This document shows, piece after piece, positions 1-10,867 of a stretch of 41,238 nucleotides of DNA; positions within the stretch are counted from its first letter, which is position 1, and each line of letters opens with the position of its first letter. The stretch lies in the NCBI GenBank assembly GCA_033064195.1, contig JARBJD010000494.1, positions 1 to 41,238 of the forward strand, written 5' to 3'. Origin of the DNA: Blattamonas nauphoetae (taxonomy: Eukaryota > Preaxostyla > Oxymonadida). The notes under the pieces are model-generated. The model was not told the DNA's origin, did no database searches, and saw only the letters and a program-made list of their open reading frames with translations. The translations under genes and the position numbers were made by a program.

Positions 1-510
1 CCCCATCGCCACCAAACACTCCGCTTCGCTCCTTCAGCTTCCCTATCGCCACCAAACACTCCCTTCATCCCTATCGCCACCAAACACTCCGCTTCGCTCC
101 CCATCGCCACCAAACACTCACTTCGCTCCCCATCGCCACCAAACACTCCGCTTCACTCCCTCATCGCCACCAAACATTCCGCTTCGCTCCCCATCGCCAC
201 CAAACACTCCGCTTCGCTCCCCATCGCCACCAAACACTCCATTTCGCTCCTCATCGCCACCAACCACTCCAGTTCGCTCCCCATCGCCACCAAATACTCC
301 ACTTCGCTCCCCATCGCCACCAAACACTCCGCTTCGCTCCCTATCGCCACCAAACATTCCATTTCGCTCCTCATCGCCACCAAACACTCCAGTTCGCTCT
401 CTATCGCCACCAAACACTCCGCTTCGCTCCTCATCGCCACCAAACACTCCATTTCGCTCCTCATCGCCACCAAACACTCCATTTCGCTCCCCATCGCCAC
501 CACACACTCC
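1..510. repeat. 30-bp minisatellite (about 17 copies)
   Basis: Tandem array with unit of about 30 bp, core CATCGCCACCAAACACTCC followed by GCTTCGCTCC or ATTTCGCTCC. It runs from the window edge, so the true start is unseen. Because 30 is a multiple of three, the minus strand stays open and reads as a 10-residue repeat (GGDEERNGVF and variants). The same array is also open in a second minus-strand frame, so openness alone does not show that it is translated. Confidence 0.95.
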
Positions 511-1246
511 ACTCACCTCTACTTGCCTCCCTCGTCTTCTGCACTTCTCCCCTCCCCTCTCTAATCCTCCACTCACCTCCCTCGCCCTCCACTCACCTCC
601 CTCGTCCTCCACTCACCTCCTTCCGATAGACTCCCTTTTTCCTTCTGCGACATCCAAACTCACCTCCTCGAGCCTCCGCCTCCCTCCACTCTTTCTCTCA
701 TCAGCACTTTCCATCTTAATTGTGTCTTCCATGAATCTTGTTGTTTTCAACTCACAATTAACACTTTCTTGAGAAAACAAACTAAAGAAAAATCACTTGT
801 TTGAGATAATACACCACCAAAAGTGAATAAAACTGAAATCATTCATCCAAGCTTCAAAATCGTGCGAAGAGAGGGAAAACAGAAGAGAGAGAGAATGAGA
901 GAAGAGGTAATATGGTGGTGAAGGAGACATTCGCCCGGAACACCACATCCAGTGCAGTGAGGAAGATGGTAGACCGTACATAGTCCACCAAATGACGATC
1001 AACCCATATTGTTTTGTAATCCACCTCCAATTTGTCTACTGGTATGAATAGATCGAAAAAAACACATGTAATCAGTTCATGGAGGTGAGAAAGAGCTATT
1101 TGAGATTTAACAGCAAATTTGAAAAAAAGAATGCGGAGAGGAGGTTTTGAAGGGGTGATCTCGAACTTTTCTATGATGTCAAAAATATTGACCCACGTGA
1201 ACAAAATTTGGATCTTCATCTTTGTTCGAGAAACTTCGTGATTCAT
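511..1246. other. Region with no recognisable gene
   Basis: C/T-rich continuation of the minisatellite (CTCCACTCACCTCC variants to about 620), then A/T-rich sequence. Two overlapping minus-strand open frames (793-1002 and 854-1246) have no recognisable motif and read partly as low-complexity Ser/Leu/Phe. I see no supported gene. Confidence 0.4.
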
Positions 1247-1254
1247 CGATAATA

Positions 1255-1990
1255 TTGTATGCGTTGGTACACCACTTTGTTTTCCTTTGATTTGATTCTC
1301 ATTTCACCTTTTACACTTCACTACTCTTCGATTTGTGCTCTTCATTTTTTCTAAAACACACTCGTGTACCAAGAAAACGCGATCTGAAGTGATCGTCCAG
1401 ATCAGGTACACCACTTCACCTTATCGTTTCATTTCACAACTATTTGATTTCAATTCTCTTTTTTTATCAAAACAAGGTAGAACACAGAACTAAAAATGTT
1501 TGATCGTCAAGATAAAAATGAACTGTAAGATCTGGTACATGAATGTGTTTTATCACTTCAAACCTTGTTTCACTTCACAATTTTGATCTCTTTATTGACA
1601 TTTTTGCTCTAATCTTTCATAAAACAAAGTGGTGTACCAACGAGACTCAATCTGAAATGATCGGAGAGATCTGGTACATGAATGTGTTTTATCGTTTAGT
1701 TTTCACTTCACTCACTCTTAATTCCTCTTGTTTTGTGAAATTTTGTTGAACGCGTTCATAAAGTGAAGTGATGTACCAACGAAGTGTGAAAAACAATGAT
1801 TGGAGAGATCTGGTACGTCACTTCACTTTATCGTTTGTAACTTTGTTTCACTTCACAATTTTACTCAAATTAGAAACATTTTTGTCAAACCCGTTCATAA
1901 GGTGAAGTGGTGTACCAACGGAACGCGAAGAATCAAGATCGTGCAGATCTGGTACGTCACTTCACCTTATCGTTTCATTCTCACTTCATT
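1255..1990. repeat. Degenerate ~140-bp tandem repeats with internal dyad
   Basis: About five diverged units, clearest at 1621-1700, 1759-1836 and 1900-1985, spaced about 135-140 bp. Each holds GTGGTGTACCAACG, about 40 bp, then AGATCTGGTACGTCACTTC. The two halves GGTGAAGTGGTGTACC and GGTACGTCACTTCACC are near-perfect inverted repeats, so each unit could fold into a hairpin. An extra half in opposite orientation lies near 1261. No coding sense was found. Confidence 0.8.
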
Positions 1991-3309
1991 TACATTTTAG
2001 TACTCTAATTTTGTGAAATTTAGATGAAGACGTTCATCAAACTCAATACTTTCCCACAATTTTCACTTCTTCCATTTCACCATTCACTATCATACTTGCT
2101 CACTTCATTGTACCTTGTTTCACTCTCTTTTGGTCTAATTAGGTGAAAAAAAGGATGAAAAATGCAGTATCGTGATGTGCTAAAGTGGACCAAACGGTCG
2201 TAAAAACGGTCGTGAAATGGGCATAATGAGAGGAGAACATGAACAGATAAGATGTGAAATGGAACAAGAAAGATGAGTGATGAAATGCATTGAAACTCAA
2301 ATTTGAAGAGACAAACGTGAAGGAAAGATATGAGCGAAAAGACGAAAAAGATGATTTATGAAGAAACTAGCGAACAAAATCGCTAAAAATTTCAACCACT
2401 CCCTCCTCGGAAGGTCCAAAAGAACCTCCGGTGGGTGAAAACGCGGGCAAAAAAGTTTGAAGTGATCAAAAGTGTGAAAATGAGGTGCAAAAAAGGGACG
2501 TCCAAAAAAAGACGACTATGAAGGTGAGGTGAGTGGGAACCTAGGAAAAGCGTCGGAAGGACGCAAATGTGAAGATTTTGAAGTGAAAATCGCTAAAAAC
2601 GAAAATTGAGACAAAAATGTCAAAACGATGAGGTGAAAAAGTGAACGTTCGGAGAGGCGCCAAAAGACGTCTCCGAGCGATTTGAAGTGAAAAAACGCAA
2701 ATCGGAGGGAAAAGTGATCCTAAAAATGACAACAGAGAAAGCGCATACTCATTTTTTAAAAAGCGGAGAAATTCAAAAACGGAATGTGGGTTGATCAACA
2801 AAAATCCCGATCCGGCCTTGATCTAACCAAAAATCCCAAAAGTGTTTTTTATCGCGAATTTCACCTTTCGAAATCGATTTTGTAATTTTAGAAGGTGTTT
2901 GAGGTGTATTTGAGCCATATAGCAGTAGTTTTAAGCAAGATCTGAAAATCGACTTTTTGGTCACTTTTGTGCCCACTGTTCGGTACGTAGCTCCACGAAT
3001 TCTCAACCGATTTTCATCAGGATTGTTTTGATCGACGGCTCACATCGTCCTCGACATTTTAGAATTTTTTTCGATTTTTTTCGAAGTGGTTCTCAAGTTG
3101 GATTCACCTTGTTCGAGTTCAAAAGTGAAAAAACATCAAAAAAAGTGACAACATTTTTGGAATATGACAAAAATTTGCTTCAAAATTGACGCTTAAAATG
3201 AGGTCAAAATATTGGACATATTTTTGGAATTAAGGTCAAATATTGGCATCATTGAAATGGTCTAAATTCCTTTTAATACAAGATTTAGAAATGGTCAATC
3301 GGAATTGAC
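1991..3309. other. A/T-rich intergenic stretch, nothing recognised
   Basis: No open frame with recognisable content on either strand. Runs of AAAA/TTTT and many GTGAAA/TTTCAC words. Two short minus-strand open frames (2541-2801 and 2773-3006) look like chance. Confidence 0.4.
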
Positions 3310-3465
3310 TTTTCGTTTCTGATTTCAACGACTATTTCAATCTGGTTCCCAAATCGTCTACTATACTACTAACGACTCCATCCTGCGAGAGTCAAACTCG
3401 CCTAAAAGCGCGGAAGTCAAGGAAGCAAGGTATTTTTAACTCCCTTTAAATTAAAAATTCCATAG

Positions 3466-4796
3466 TCCGATCAATCATCGATGACTTAGACGACAGTGAT
3501 GTCGACTTCCTGGAGCACCGAAACCAGACTCCGCAACCTCAAGTCAATGAGGTACCACCTCCTTTTCCTCGTCTCAACCATACTGTCTCCGCACCAAAGA
3601 CAGAACCGAGACTTTTGAAGTCCACCAAAAAGGATCTGCATAAAGATCTCGTGGCTTCTGGTAAGACTACCATGCATTACTCTACCTTCTGTAAAAAGAC
3701 ACCCTTCCTGAAAAAACCAAAAAGAAGATCAGACCTCTGCCACATATGCGAGCGGGGCCATACACTTGAAAGAAAAGAAGAATCTCTGAAACAAATCAAC
3801 AAAAAACTCACAGCAAACGAAGAAAAAGAAAAACAAACAATAGAAAAGCACAGAAAGGTAGCAGAAGCGCAGAGGCAGTTTTATCATGATACCGTATCTA
3901 AGTTGGACGATCACTCGGCGGTGATCGTCATGGATTTTAAAGAAAACTGGCAGCTGCCGTTGTCACCCAACCAACTTGGGCACGACTTTTACAATCGCAC
4001 TTCAGTTTCTCATTTATGTATTTCAGTACTCACTTCAGTTGATTCTGTTTCTCACACCGCATATCACAACTTTATTTCTCCCGTGCTTTCGCACGATCAT
4101 CGTTTTGTGGAGGAGTGCCTCCACGAGCTTTTCACTTCACCTCTTTATTCCAAGAAAAAGCACTTCACCATTTTCACCGACACTGGTCCCCACTTCAGGA
4201 ACCAGTTCGTTCTTGGCTTTCTGTTGTCTGACAAGAACCCCCTCCTTCGAGGGAAGCACATCACCTATTCTTTCTTTGCCGAACACCATGGAAAGAACAT
4301 TTGTGATTCCGAGTTCGGTCTTTGTACTCGTTTAGTTTCTTCTCATCTTGAGAACACTCTTTCTTCTTCCGATGATTTACGTGCTTTCTTTAAAGCAGTT
4401 ACGGAACCCCTGAATGAATCGAAGACAGATTCATCACACCACTTTCACGAGTATGTGCTTATTTGATTTTTCACTCATTCTAGGCATACGACGTTCAGTA
4501 CTGCACACAAACACAACGTGCTCATTATTCAGGGGCTGAAGCAGTTTCTGGGCTTCAGAAGGAAAGGAACGTCGCTACTGGGGGCACATGCGTGTGTGAA
4601 GGAGGAAAGTTTCAACGTTATCCTCGACTATCACGAGAAGTTGGCGAAGGATGACAAGGTGAGGAAGGTGTTCGAGAAGGAAAGGGTGGAGAGGGTTGAA
4701 GATCTTGTTTTATCTCACACTTTAATTTCTTTAACAGATTTACGTTATGATTCTTTCAATTCTTCATCTGATTCCACCTCACAACCCACCAACTAA
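3466..4796 (+). CDS. DDE-type transposase, copy 1, with two mini-introns
   Basis: Putative DNA-transposon transposase; catalyses cut-and-paste transposition in the nucleus if active. Exons are 3466-4450 and 4484-4796, plus an in-frame exon ending at 3429 whose start I cannot fix (open back to about 3310, no ATG seen). Introns are 3430-3465 (36 nt, GTATTT...TAG) and 4451-4483 (33 nt, GTATGT...TAG); removing the second keeps the frame. Order of parts: acidic N-terminus with LDDSDVDF; a CHICERG cysteine patch; a Lys/Glu coiled-coil-like stretch; then the putative catalytic core VMDFKENW ... FTDTGPHFRN ... HGKNICDSEFG. That order resembles transposon proteins carrying an HGKG..DG motif. The C-terminal domain starts GLKQFLGFRRKG. 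Copies 2 and 3 confirm gene structure and intron sites. Superfamily not assigned. No stop is seen in the exons, so this is the best-kept copy. Confidence 0.72.
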
Positions 4797-4797
4797 A

Positions 4798-4945
4798 TTA
4801 TTTATGGGTTTGATCCATCACCTGGCTTAGCTTCCCAGATCTTTGATCGAAGAAGACTAGCTTGATTCCGTCCTGGGTGACCATTTGCGTCACCCTTGAA
4901 GGGCTTGGGCTCAGAATCAGGCTCCCAGCAGGATGATGGAGAAAA
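4798..4945 (-). other. Conserved segment convergent with the transposase
   Basis: Read on the minus strand this begins CCTGCTGGGAGCCTGATTCTG and is clearly related at DNA level to 27010-27146 (plus strand). In both places it abuts the 3' end of a transposase copy in convergent orientation. It may be the tail of a second transposon gene, or the transposon's 3' terminal region. Two frames are partly open (SCWEPDSEPKPFKGDANG; GIKLVFFDQRSGKL). The first faintly recalls the WEP of chromodomains, which I do not regard as enough for a call. Confidence 0.45.
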
Positions 4946-5220
4946 ACCCAACAACAACATTCCTGTTTCTTCATTCTCTCTCCTTTCTTCTTAGAACGAC
5001 TTGGAATCTTCTGGAATAGCTCTCATTGTATGTTTTTTCAACTTTCTAACTCTCATATTCAGATTGAACAACTTCTCCTGACAATGTCATCGAGAAAGCA
5101 ACAAGACTTCTCATAGATTCGATCTCGTTCCATTTTCCTCTTTCTTCTCATGATTTGCAGATTCAGGTCAAAAATGAACAGCTGATCAATGTGATTGGAG
5201 ATGGACATCGTTGATCCCGT

Positions 5221-6034
5221 TTGTATTCTTTCTTTCCTCGTCTTTTCAGAACTCCAATTCAAACCCAACCCAAAAGTTTCACTGACAGCATCCTCACTCT
5301 TGTTTCGGTCAACGATCTCGCACTCTGTCAGTCGGCAGTGAATCTCGCAACAGAAACGATCAAAGGGATTGACACTGAACTCTGTTGTGAAATAGCCGAG
5401 AGTTCATTTCTCCAGGACTTACTGTTCTGCAGCCACTTCAGATTCAGTCCGATGAATCCTCTCTCCACGGTAATCTTCTGGAATTGATCACCATTCTCCT
5501 CTCAGGTCTCTCATCATTTGGATTGTAGACGCTGGAAGATTCACGCACTACATCGAAAACCATTCATTTTCAAAAAGTTATTTTGCAACTTGTTGAGGTT
5601 TTTAAACCTTATGTTCACAAGTTCTGCCTCCTCCAAAATTGCATCGATTCAACACCAACGGAACGCTTGCTACTCGCTCTCATAACATTAATGAACCGGA
5701 TTTATCCTTATCAGTCATTTTTCAGCTATTCAATCGCTTATATTCCTATCCCTATCACGATCACCACGTTATTCATTTCTTCAAGCGATGAAGAAACACT
5801 TGGCTCTTTTTTATCTTCGACATGCTGATGTATCTCTATGAATGGAAGAACTTGGATCCTTCCCTGCAAAAAATAGGACAAGCTTCCCTCAGAAGACTGA
5901 TCTCGGAAGGCTTCGAGGATGCAGTTGAAACTCGCCAACAGATTGATCAACCCCAATGGAGAGGACGAAACATTGTCAAATACTGCTCGGTTTTGCTAGT
6001 CATTCTTCGAGGGAATGTTCTGTCGGGGTTTTAA
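5221..6034 (+). pseudogene. Broken host gene of a helical-repeat family (SEGFED family)
   Basis: Three consecutive stretches in different frames read collinearly as one protein: 5250-5487 (SFTDSILTLVSVNDLALCQS...), about 5583-5820 (FCLLQNCIDSTPTERLLLAL...IYPYQS) and about 5810-6034 (YEWKNLDPSLQKIGQASLRR LISEGFED...). I recognise the order and C-terminal EWKK..P.....G....R.L..EGFED pattern as a very large paralogous family in Blattamonas, predicted to fold as armadillo-like helices; its function is unknown. At least two frame changes separate the parts, so this copy is not expressed as a full protein. A possible intron acceptor (TCTTTTCAG) ends at about 5249. The family assignment is from memory. 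Confidence 0.6.
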
Positions 6035-6486
6035 GACCAATAGCGACATTGTCGAGATTCTGTTTCTCCGAAACAGTCCCAATCTGAAAATACCAATCTC
6101 AAAGATTAACTGACTGAATCAAAAGTTCACAGAAGTGTCTGGAGAGTGATTAAATCAATGGAAGCAGGCAGAACGGCCCAGTTGATGCCGTTGAAATCGA
6201 AGCGGGAACTGGTGTCACCAGAGCGGACAGAAGGGCTGCATTTGTCACCAAAAGTGCACCGATCGAGGTCAGTTGACTTGGAGGATTCACCGTCGATGAA
6301 TTACATGCGAACACTTGACATTCTGTCGATGTCGCGTTCAGATCTGACGAAGATGAAGTTTGGGGACTGTGCTGAAGATGGATAGAGAGATGTAAATGAA
6401 AATGAGAGTGGAATGGGAAATAGGGCTGATGTGAGCGTGAGCAACGACATTTGTGAAATTGGAATTCAGTCAACAAATGATGTGCT
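6035..6486. other. No recognised gene
   Basis: A plus-strand open frame at 6146-6385 (Ser/Arg/Lys-rich) and an overlapping minus-strand Ser/Thr-rich frame are both weak. No motif or homologous copy in the window supports either. Confidence 0.3.
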
Positions 6487-7112
6487 CGCCCTCCCCACGA
6501 CTATGCTCTGCCCGCCCTCTCCACGACTATGCTCTGCCCGCCCTCCCCACGACTATGCTCTGCCTGCCCTCCCCACGACTATGCTCTGCCCGCCCTCCCC
6601 ACGACTATGCTCTGCCTGCCCTCCCCACGACTATGCTCTGCCCGCCCTCCCCACAACTATGCTCTGCCCGCCCTCTCCACGACTATGCTCTGCCTGCCCT
6701 CCCCACGACTATGCTCTGCCCGCCCTCCCCACGACTATGCTCTGCCCGCCCTCCCCACGACTATGCTCTGCCCGCCCTCCCCACGACTATGCTCTGCCCG
6801 CCCTCCCCACGACTATGCTCTGCCCGCCCTCTCCACGACTATGCTCTGCCTGCCCTCCCCACGACTATGCTCTGCCCGCCCTCCCCACGACTATGCTCTG
6901 CCCGCCCTCCCCACGACTATGCTCTGCCCGCCCTCCCCACGACTATGCTCTGCCCGCCCTCTCCACGACTATGCTCTGCCCGCCCTCCCCACGACTATGC
7001 TCTGCCCGCCCTCCCCACGACTATGCTCTGCCCGCCCTCTCCACGACTATGCTCTGCCTGCCCTCCCCACGACTATGCTCTGCCCGCCCTCTCCACGACT
7101 ATGCTCTGCCCA
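6487..7112. repeat. 26-bp minisatellite, about 24 copies
   Basis: Tandem unit CCCTCCCCACGACTATGC plus TCTGCCCG, with little variation (CCC/TCC, CCG/CTG). Since 26 is not divisible by three, all three plus-strand frames are open and cycle through the same 26-residue peptide every three units (LCPPSPR, ACPPHDYALP, ALPTTM). The long open frames across 6413-7256 are therefore artefacts of the array. The low divergence between units suggests recent expansion. Confidence 0.97.
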
Positions 7113-7199
7113 CTCTCCACTCGGGCACGTTTCCAACGACTTCCTTTTCAAACCAGCATGAGAGAACCTCTCCGCTTGCGTCATCAGCTCTGTAGGCAT

Positions 7200-8290
7200 C
7201 TACATCACACCATAGAACAACAAAGCTGCTGTAAACAAGACTCACAACGCTCCTGAAGGCATCATGATTGATTTTGACGAAAGACTCCACATCAATATTC
7301 CTTGTCCCCACGCCATTCTCTAACGGTGCACTACTCCTTGACCGACGTCTTCTCTGGGAAGATCCCACCACTTGTCACATTCTACGAGGAATGTTTCGTC
7401 GTCAGCGAAAACGACGACGAAGACGGTGAGGATGAACAAGACGAATATCAGTTGGAGGCAAAGAAGAGAGAGGCAGAGACTCAAAAGAAAGCAGCAAAAG
7501 TTGCCTTCAATCGTTTCTTCGAACTCACAACATCTGCTGTCCAAATAATCTACAAGACTCTCATCACACTTTCTTCTTCGTTCATTTTGTGTTGCAAAAC
7601 TCCATGCTCATCTCATAACAAAATTATTGTCAAGGATTTTCAAAAAAGAAGAAAGAGCTGTTGATTGATTGTTCTTCATCGAGCAAACTGTCGATCAAAC
7701 CGCTCGTCAAACATTTTGATCATTTCCCTCGCGGATCTTCAGGTCTCCGGCACGACCTTCGTCCGCACCAATCGAAGATGTTCAAAGCCCCCTCCCATGG
7801 GAGGAATCCATGCAGCACCGTACTGTTCCAGCTACAATCACAGAGTTTTCTAACAATCTTGCAGAAAATGCATGAAAAGAGAAAGATTTTAGAAAACGAT
7901 CTGAACTCAGATAGAAACAACAGCAGGGAGAGGACCAGGGACACAAAGACAAAGAAAAGAGCGAAGAGCAGCCCACTTTCCGTCTCACAGAAATATGACG
8001 CAAAGAAGAAGGAAAAAGGCTCTGAAAGGTACAATAAAAGTGGGACATGAGCGACAAAGGAAGTACGAAAGGAAGAATAAAAGAAGAAATAGAAGAAACA
8101 GAAAATTGCAGGAATGCAACCATTGAGTTGAAACGATGAGAAGGGGGAAAGACAAGAATTGAAGAAGCGAAAAAAGAAAGAGGACGAAGAAAAATGTACC
8201 CGCGAACAAAACGAACAAATGAAGAAAGAAGGGCAAAGAATCAAGTCCGACACAATCGGAAGAAGGTCAACGGCAGAGAAATCAGACAAA
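7200..8290 (+). other. Possible decayed host gene, unrecognised
   Basis: Several adjacent open stretches look protein-like but lie in different frames: IMIDFDERLHINIPCPHAIL near 7265; 7302-7560 with VTFYEECFVVSENDDEDGED followed by a charged Lys/Glu/Gln coiled-coil-like segment; and LADLQVSGTTFVRTNRRC near 7730 in a region with KPPPMGGIHAAPY. From 7860 to 8290 the plus strand is extremely purine-rich (Lys/Glu/Arg repeats) with stops. This fits an eroded gene for an acidic and basic low-complexity protein. No family recognised. Confidence 0.3.
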
Positions 8291-9000
8291 GGGTAAAAAG
8301 ATGAAGAAGGAAGCGAAGCATATGATGATGAAGCAAATATAATTCCACACGAGAAGCCTCACGAACATCGTCCCGCCATTTGATGATCAAAACATCGACA
8401 AGGATTGTAGCTGTGTGACACTCCTCTCTTCTCATCTCATTCTTTCAGCCAATTCCAGTGACAACAAAATCAACTGATGAATACCTCCATGAAGCGAGAA
8501 TATCGATACTTCTCCCTCTCACGATCTCGATCCAATGCCGATTCCACCCATCTTCAACTACGCCTGTAGCGGATAAGGATAAATGTTTATTCAATTTAGA
8601 ACACTTTGAAGGAGTGTTTCCAGACTCATCTCGATCGAACAATCCGTCTTGCTTGGTCAACCCTCTCTCGATCTCACCACACGCCTTTCTGACAGCCTCA
8701 CGACATGATCACCTCACTGGTCGAAGATATACTCTTCTTTCAACTACCTATTCGAACCATCCTTCCAACCAGCGAGTTTACTTCGTTCTTCGTGTTATCT
8801 CGAACTCTTCCTCGCTCCCACTGTCACTCACCACAAAACTCAAGGACCATTCCGTTGACATTTGCATTTCACAAGTTGGTGATTATCAACTGATTTTCTC
8901 ACTGAAATGAGTTCTTTTTCCTTTTCTTTTTTTTCAATCAATGATCGACCCAACTTGACTTCTTCTGAGATCAGGAAACAGTGTACATTGAAAAGTTAAG
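8291..9000 (+). other. Weak open frame, unrecognised
   Basis: Open frame 8458-8910 (150 aa, ending RVYFVLRVISNSSSLPLSL... GDYQLIFSLK). Its Ser/Thr-rich beta-strand-like style resembles the surface-protein debris at 32.6-33.7 kb, but I see no diagnostic motif. The remainder is non-coding. Treat as hypothetical at best. Confidence 0.25.
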
Positions 9001-9143
9001 ATTTTCCCGTTATTTTCTGTCTATCGAACGACACTCTCTTCAGAGATTCTCAAACACACACGCCATCCCTTCCTCGTCCTCCCTACTGCAGAACGCAACA
9101 TGATCTTTGTCACACGGTTCGTGCACAGAAGAGCACACTGGAA

Positions 9144-9660
9144 TCATCCAATCACTGTGCATACGCTCCCCTCCCTCCCCTCGCCCTCCTCCCCCAACAT
9201 CCCTCCCACTTGTCCGTCCTTCTTCTTCCATGTCTTCACACTGTGCAAGCCGGCCAGCGCCTTTTTCATCAGAAGCGTCTTCCTTCTGTCCTCCTCTTTC
9301 ATCCTCATCTCGGATGCCACCATCACGTCCCGCACAAACACATACCACGATGTATACGCAACCAGGTCGCTTGTCGGCTCGTCCAGCAGAAGTAGACCGG
9401 GGCTGTTGGCCAATGCTCGTGCGATGGTGCTGAGAGGAGTGAAGAGAAGGGGAAGAGGTGAATGAAAAGTAAAACAAAACGGAAGGTGTGAAAGAGAGAG
9501 AGGGTGGGAAAGTCAAACAGTGTATATACACTCGCTGCTGCTCGCCGCAGGACAGCATCAACGGGTAGTGCGTCAGTCGGCAGCGCCACATTCTCCAGTG
9601 CTGTCATCGATCTCAGAGTGTTGAAGGTTTGGACTGGTGTTGATATTCCTTCTGCAGCTC
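9144..9660 (-). pseudogene. ABC-transporter ATPase remnant (MacB/LolD-like) with an intron
   Basis: On the minus strand, VQTFNTLRSMTALENVALP (about 9638-9580) matches the Q-loop region of MacB/LolD-type ATPases. RLTHYPLMLSCGEQQRV is the ABC signature (LSGGEQQR, here with Cys for the first Gly), and TIARALANSPGLLLLDEPTS is the Walker B region. An intron of 100 nt (9430-9529, GTATAT...CAG) restores QQRV-TIARAL exactly. About 50 residues normally lying between NVALP and the signature are missing and the two parts are in different frames, so the gene carries a deletion with a frame change. The sequence after SDL does not look like the usual D-loop/H-loop region. No Walker A is visible. Host gene relic; it would have sat on a membrane as the ATPase of an exporter or lipid/peptide transporter. 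Confidence 0.75.
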
Positions 9661-10460
9661 GCCCTCCTCACCGCATTCACTCCACAGTCGCTCCCTCTCT
9701 TAAATCACCACCTTCTGCTGGAATTTCATCCTCAACCTTTGTGGTTGCCTTTTCCGGGAGCAACTCAGAGAATGAAAAGATGGCTCTGTGAAATGTGTGT
9801 CGGGGAAGCGTCCAATGAGAGAGCTGTTTGACGAGAATTTTGGCGGTGGTCTTTCAGATTCTTTCACAGAAGGTGTGAATTAAAGCATTGAACATCACTC
9901 TGAGGAGATCTGCGAGGACTGGCCGGTTCTTGATCTGGCAGACATTAGCAACGAGAAGCATACACTTCACTTTTCAGGATTGTTGTCGCAGGTTGGTACT
10001 GGCTCTTTCGGTGTTCATTTCACATGTTATTAAGGTCGGATTGTGTCTGTGACTTAGCTGCATTTGCATGCAACCGATCAGCCTGAAAGCGTCAATGCAG
10101 TCGTCCTGCTCTGGCACGACACACATAAAGCAAAAGAAGATTAGATGATGAAGGGTGGAAGTGGATCAAATACTTGAGATTTGGACGGAAGAGAACAACA
10201 GGGTAGGGACATGAAAAAAGAGTTCATACAGGACGAGAACCACCCAACAGAGATATACATTTCGGCGAAAAGAGATCGGGATGTGTGAGATCGAGAATAT
10301 GAGAGAGATGAGTAAGTTCTTTCGTTGGTTCATGACAGATCGAGAGTGGGAAAACGAATGCGAAAGTTTTGAGAATGGGTGAATGGACAATGAGAAAAGA
10401 TGAAGAAGAAGCATCAAACATTTCATTATTATGTTGTATGTTAAGTTATTTTGGAGAATA
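9661..10460. other. No recognised gene
   Basis: Short overlapping frames on both strands, none with motifs. One plus-strand stretch near 9890-10030 reads DWPVLDLADISNEKHTLHF and then a glycine-containing GTGSFG-like peptide; this hints at a kinase glycine loop but is far too short to call. Confidence 0.3.
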
Positions 10461-10634
10461 ATGTCCTAATTTGAGAAAAAAAGCAGGATCGTGATTGCCC
10501 GCTCATCTGCAACATTCTGTTCATCGCAGAGCCTTTCTGAAAAGTTTAAACAAAAAATCGGATTGAAAAGAGAGAGAATCTGTGATCGTTGACAAAAATG
10601 ATTCAAAAACGAGAAAAAGTGTCGATAACCAACC

Positions 10635-10656
10635 TCGATCCCGGGACCGAGGGTTG
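10635..10656. other. GC-rich hairpin
   Basis: CCTCGATCCCGGGACCGAGG is an almost perfect dyad in A/T-rich surroundings, between the viral-style genes to the right and host debris to the left. It resembles in style, though not in sequence, the CTCGACCCC...GGGTTCGAG hairpins at 18.5 and 21.1 kb. It might mark an element edge or act as a terminator. Confidence 0.4.
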
Positions 10657-10732
10657 AAAGTCCCACGTTCTACCTCCCTAATCCACACATGTTCAAAAAA
10701 TGATCCACCTTCAATCCCCTTGTCCTTGAGAT

Positions 10733-10862
10733 TCTTCCCCTGTGGCCCGAGATTTTCCCCTGTGACTGAGATTTTCCCCTGTGATTGAGATTCTCCCCTG
10801 TGATTGAGATCTTCCCCTGTGATCGAGTTTTTCCCCTGAGCTCGAGTTTTTCCCCTGAAAAT
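10733..10862. repeat. ~18-bp tandem repeat, about 7 copies
   Basis: Unit GATTGAGATTTTCCCCTGT with variants, 18 bp spacing, so the minus strand keeps frame and reads as a six-residue repeat (GENLNH, GKISVT). It directly follows the minus-strand gene at 10868-11422 and may be a repetitive C-terminal tail or independent satellite. Confidence 0.85.
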
Positions 10863-10867
10863 TGAGA

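Noticed and set aside
118-612. Glycine/aspartate-rich 10-residue repeat protein on the minus strand
   Set aside because: Product of a 30-bp minisatellite; a second frame is equally open and there are no flanking coding signals.
4798-4945. Chromodomain of an integrase (SCWEP phrase)
   Set aside because: Only the WEP-like phrase fits; another frame is equally well shared between the two copies and no integrase core is nearby.
6413-7256. Three long overlapping Pro/Leu/Ser-rich open frames (210-267 aa)
   Set aside because: They are read-through of the 26-bp minisatellite, open in every frame, with no conserved non-repeat domain.
7720-8289. 189-aa Phe/Leu/Ser-rich minus-strand open frame
   Set aside because: Complement of a purine-rich Lys/Glu tract; composition artefact with no membrane-protein pattern.
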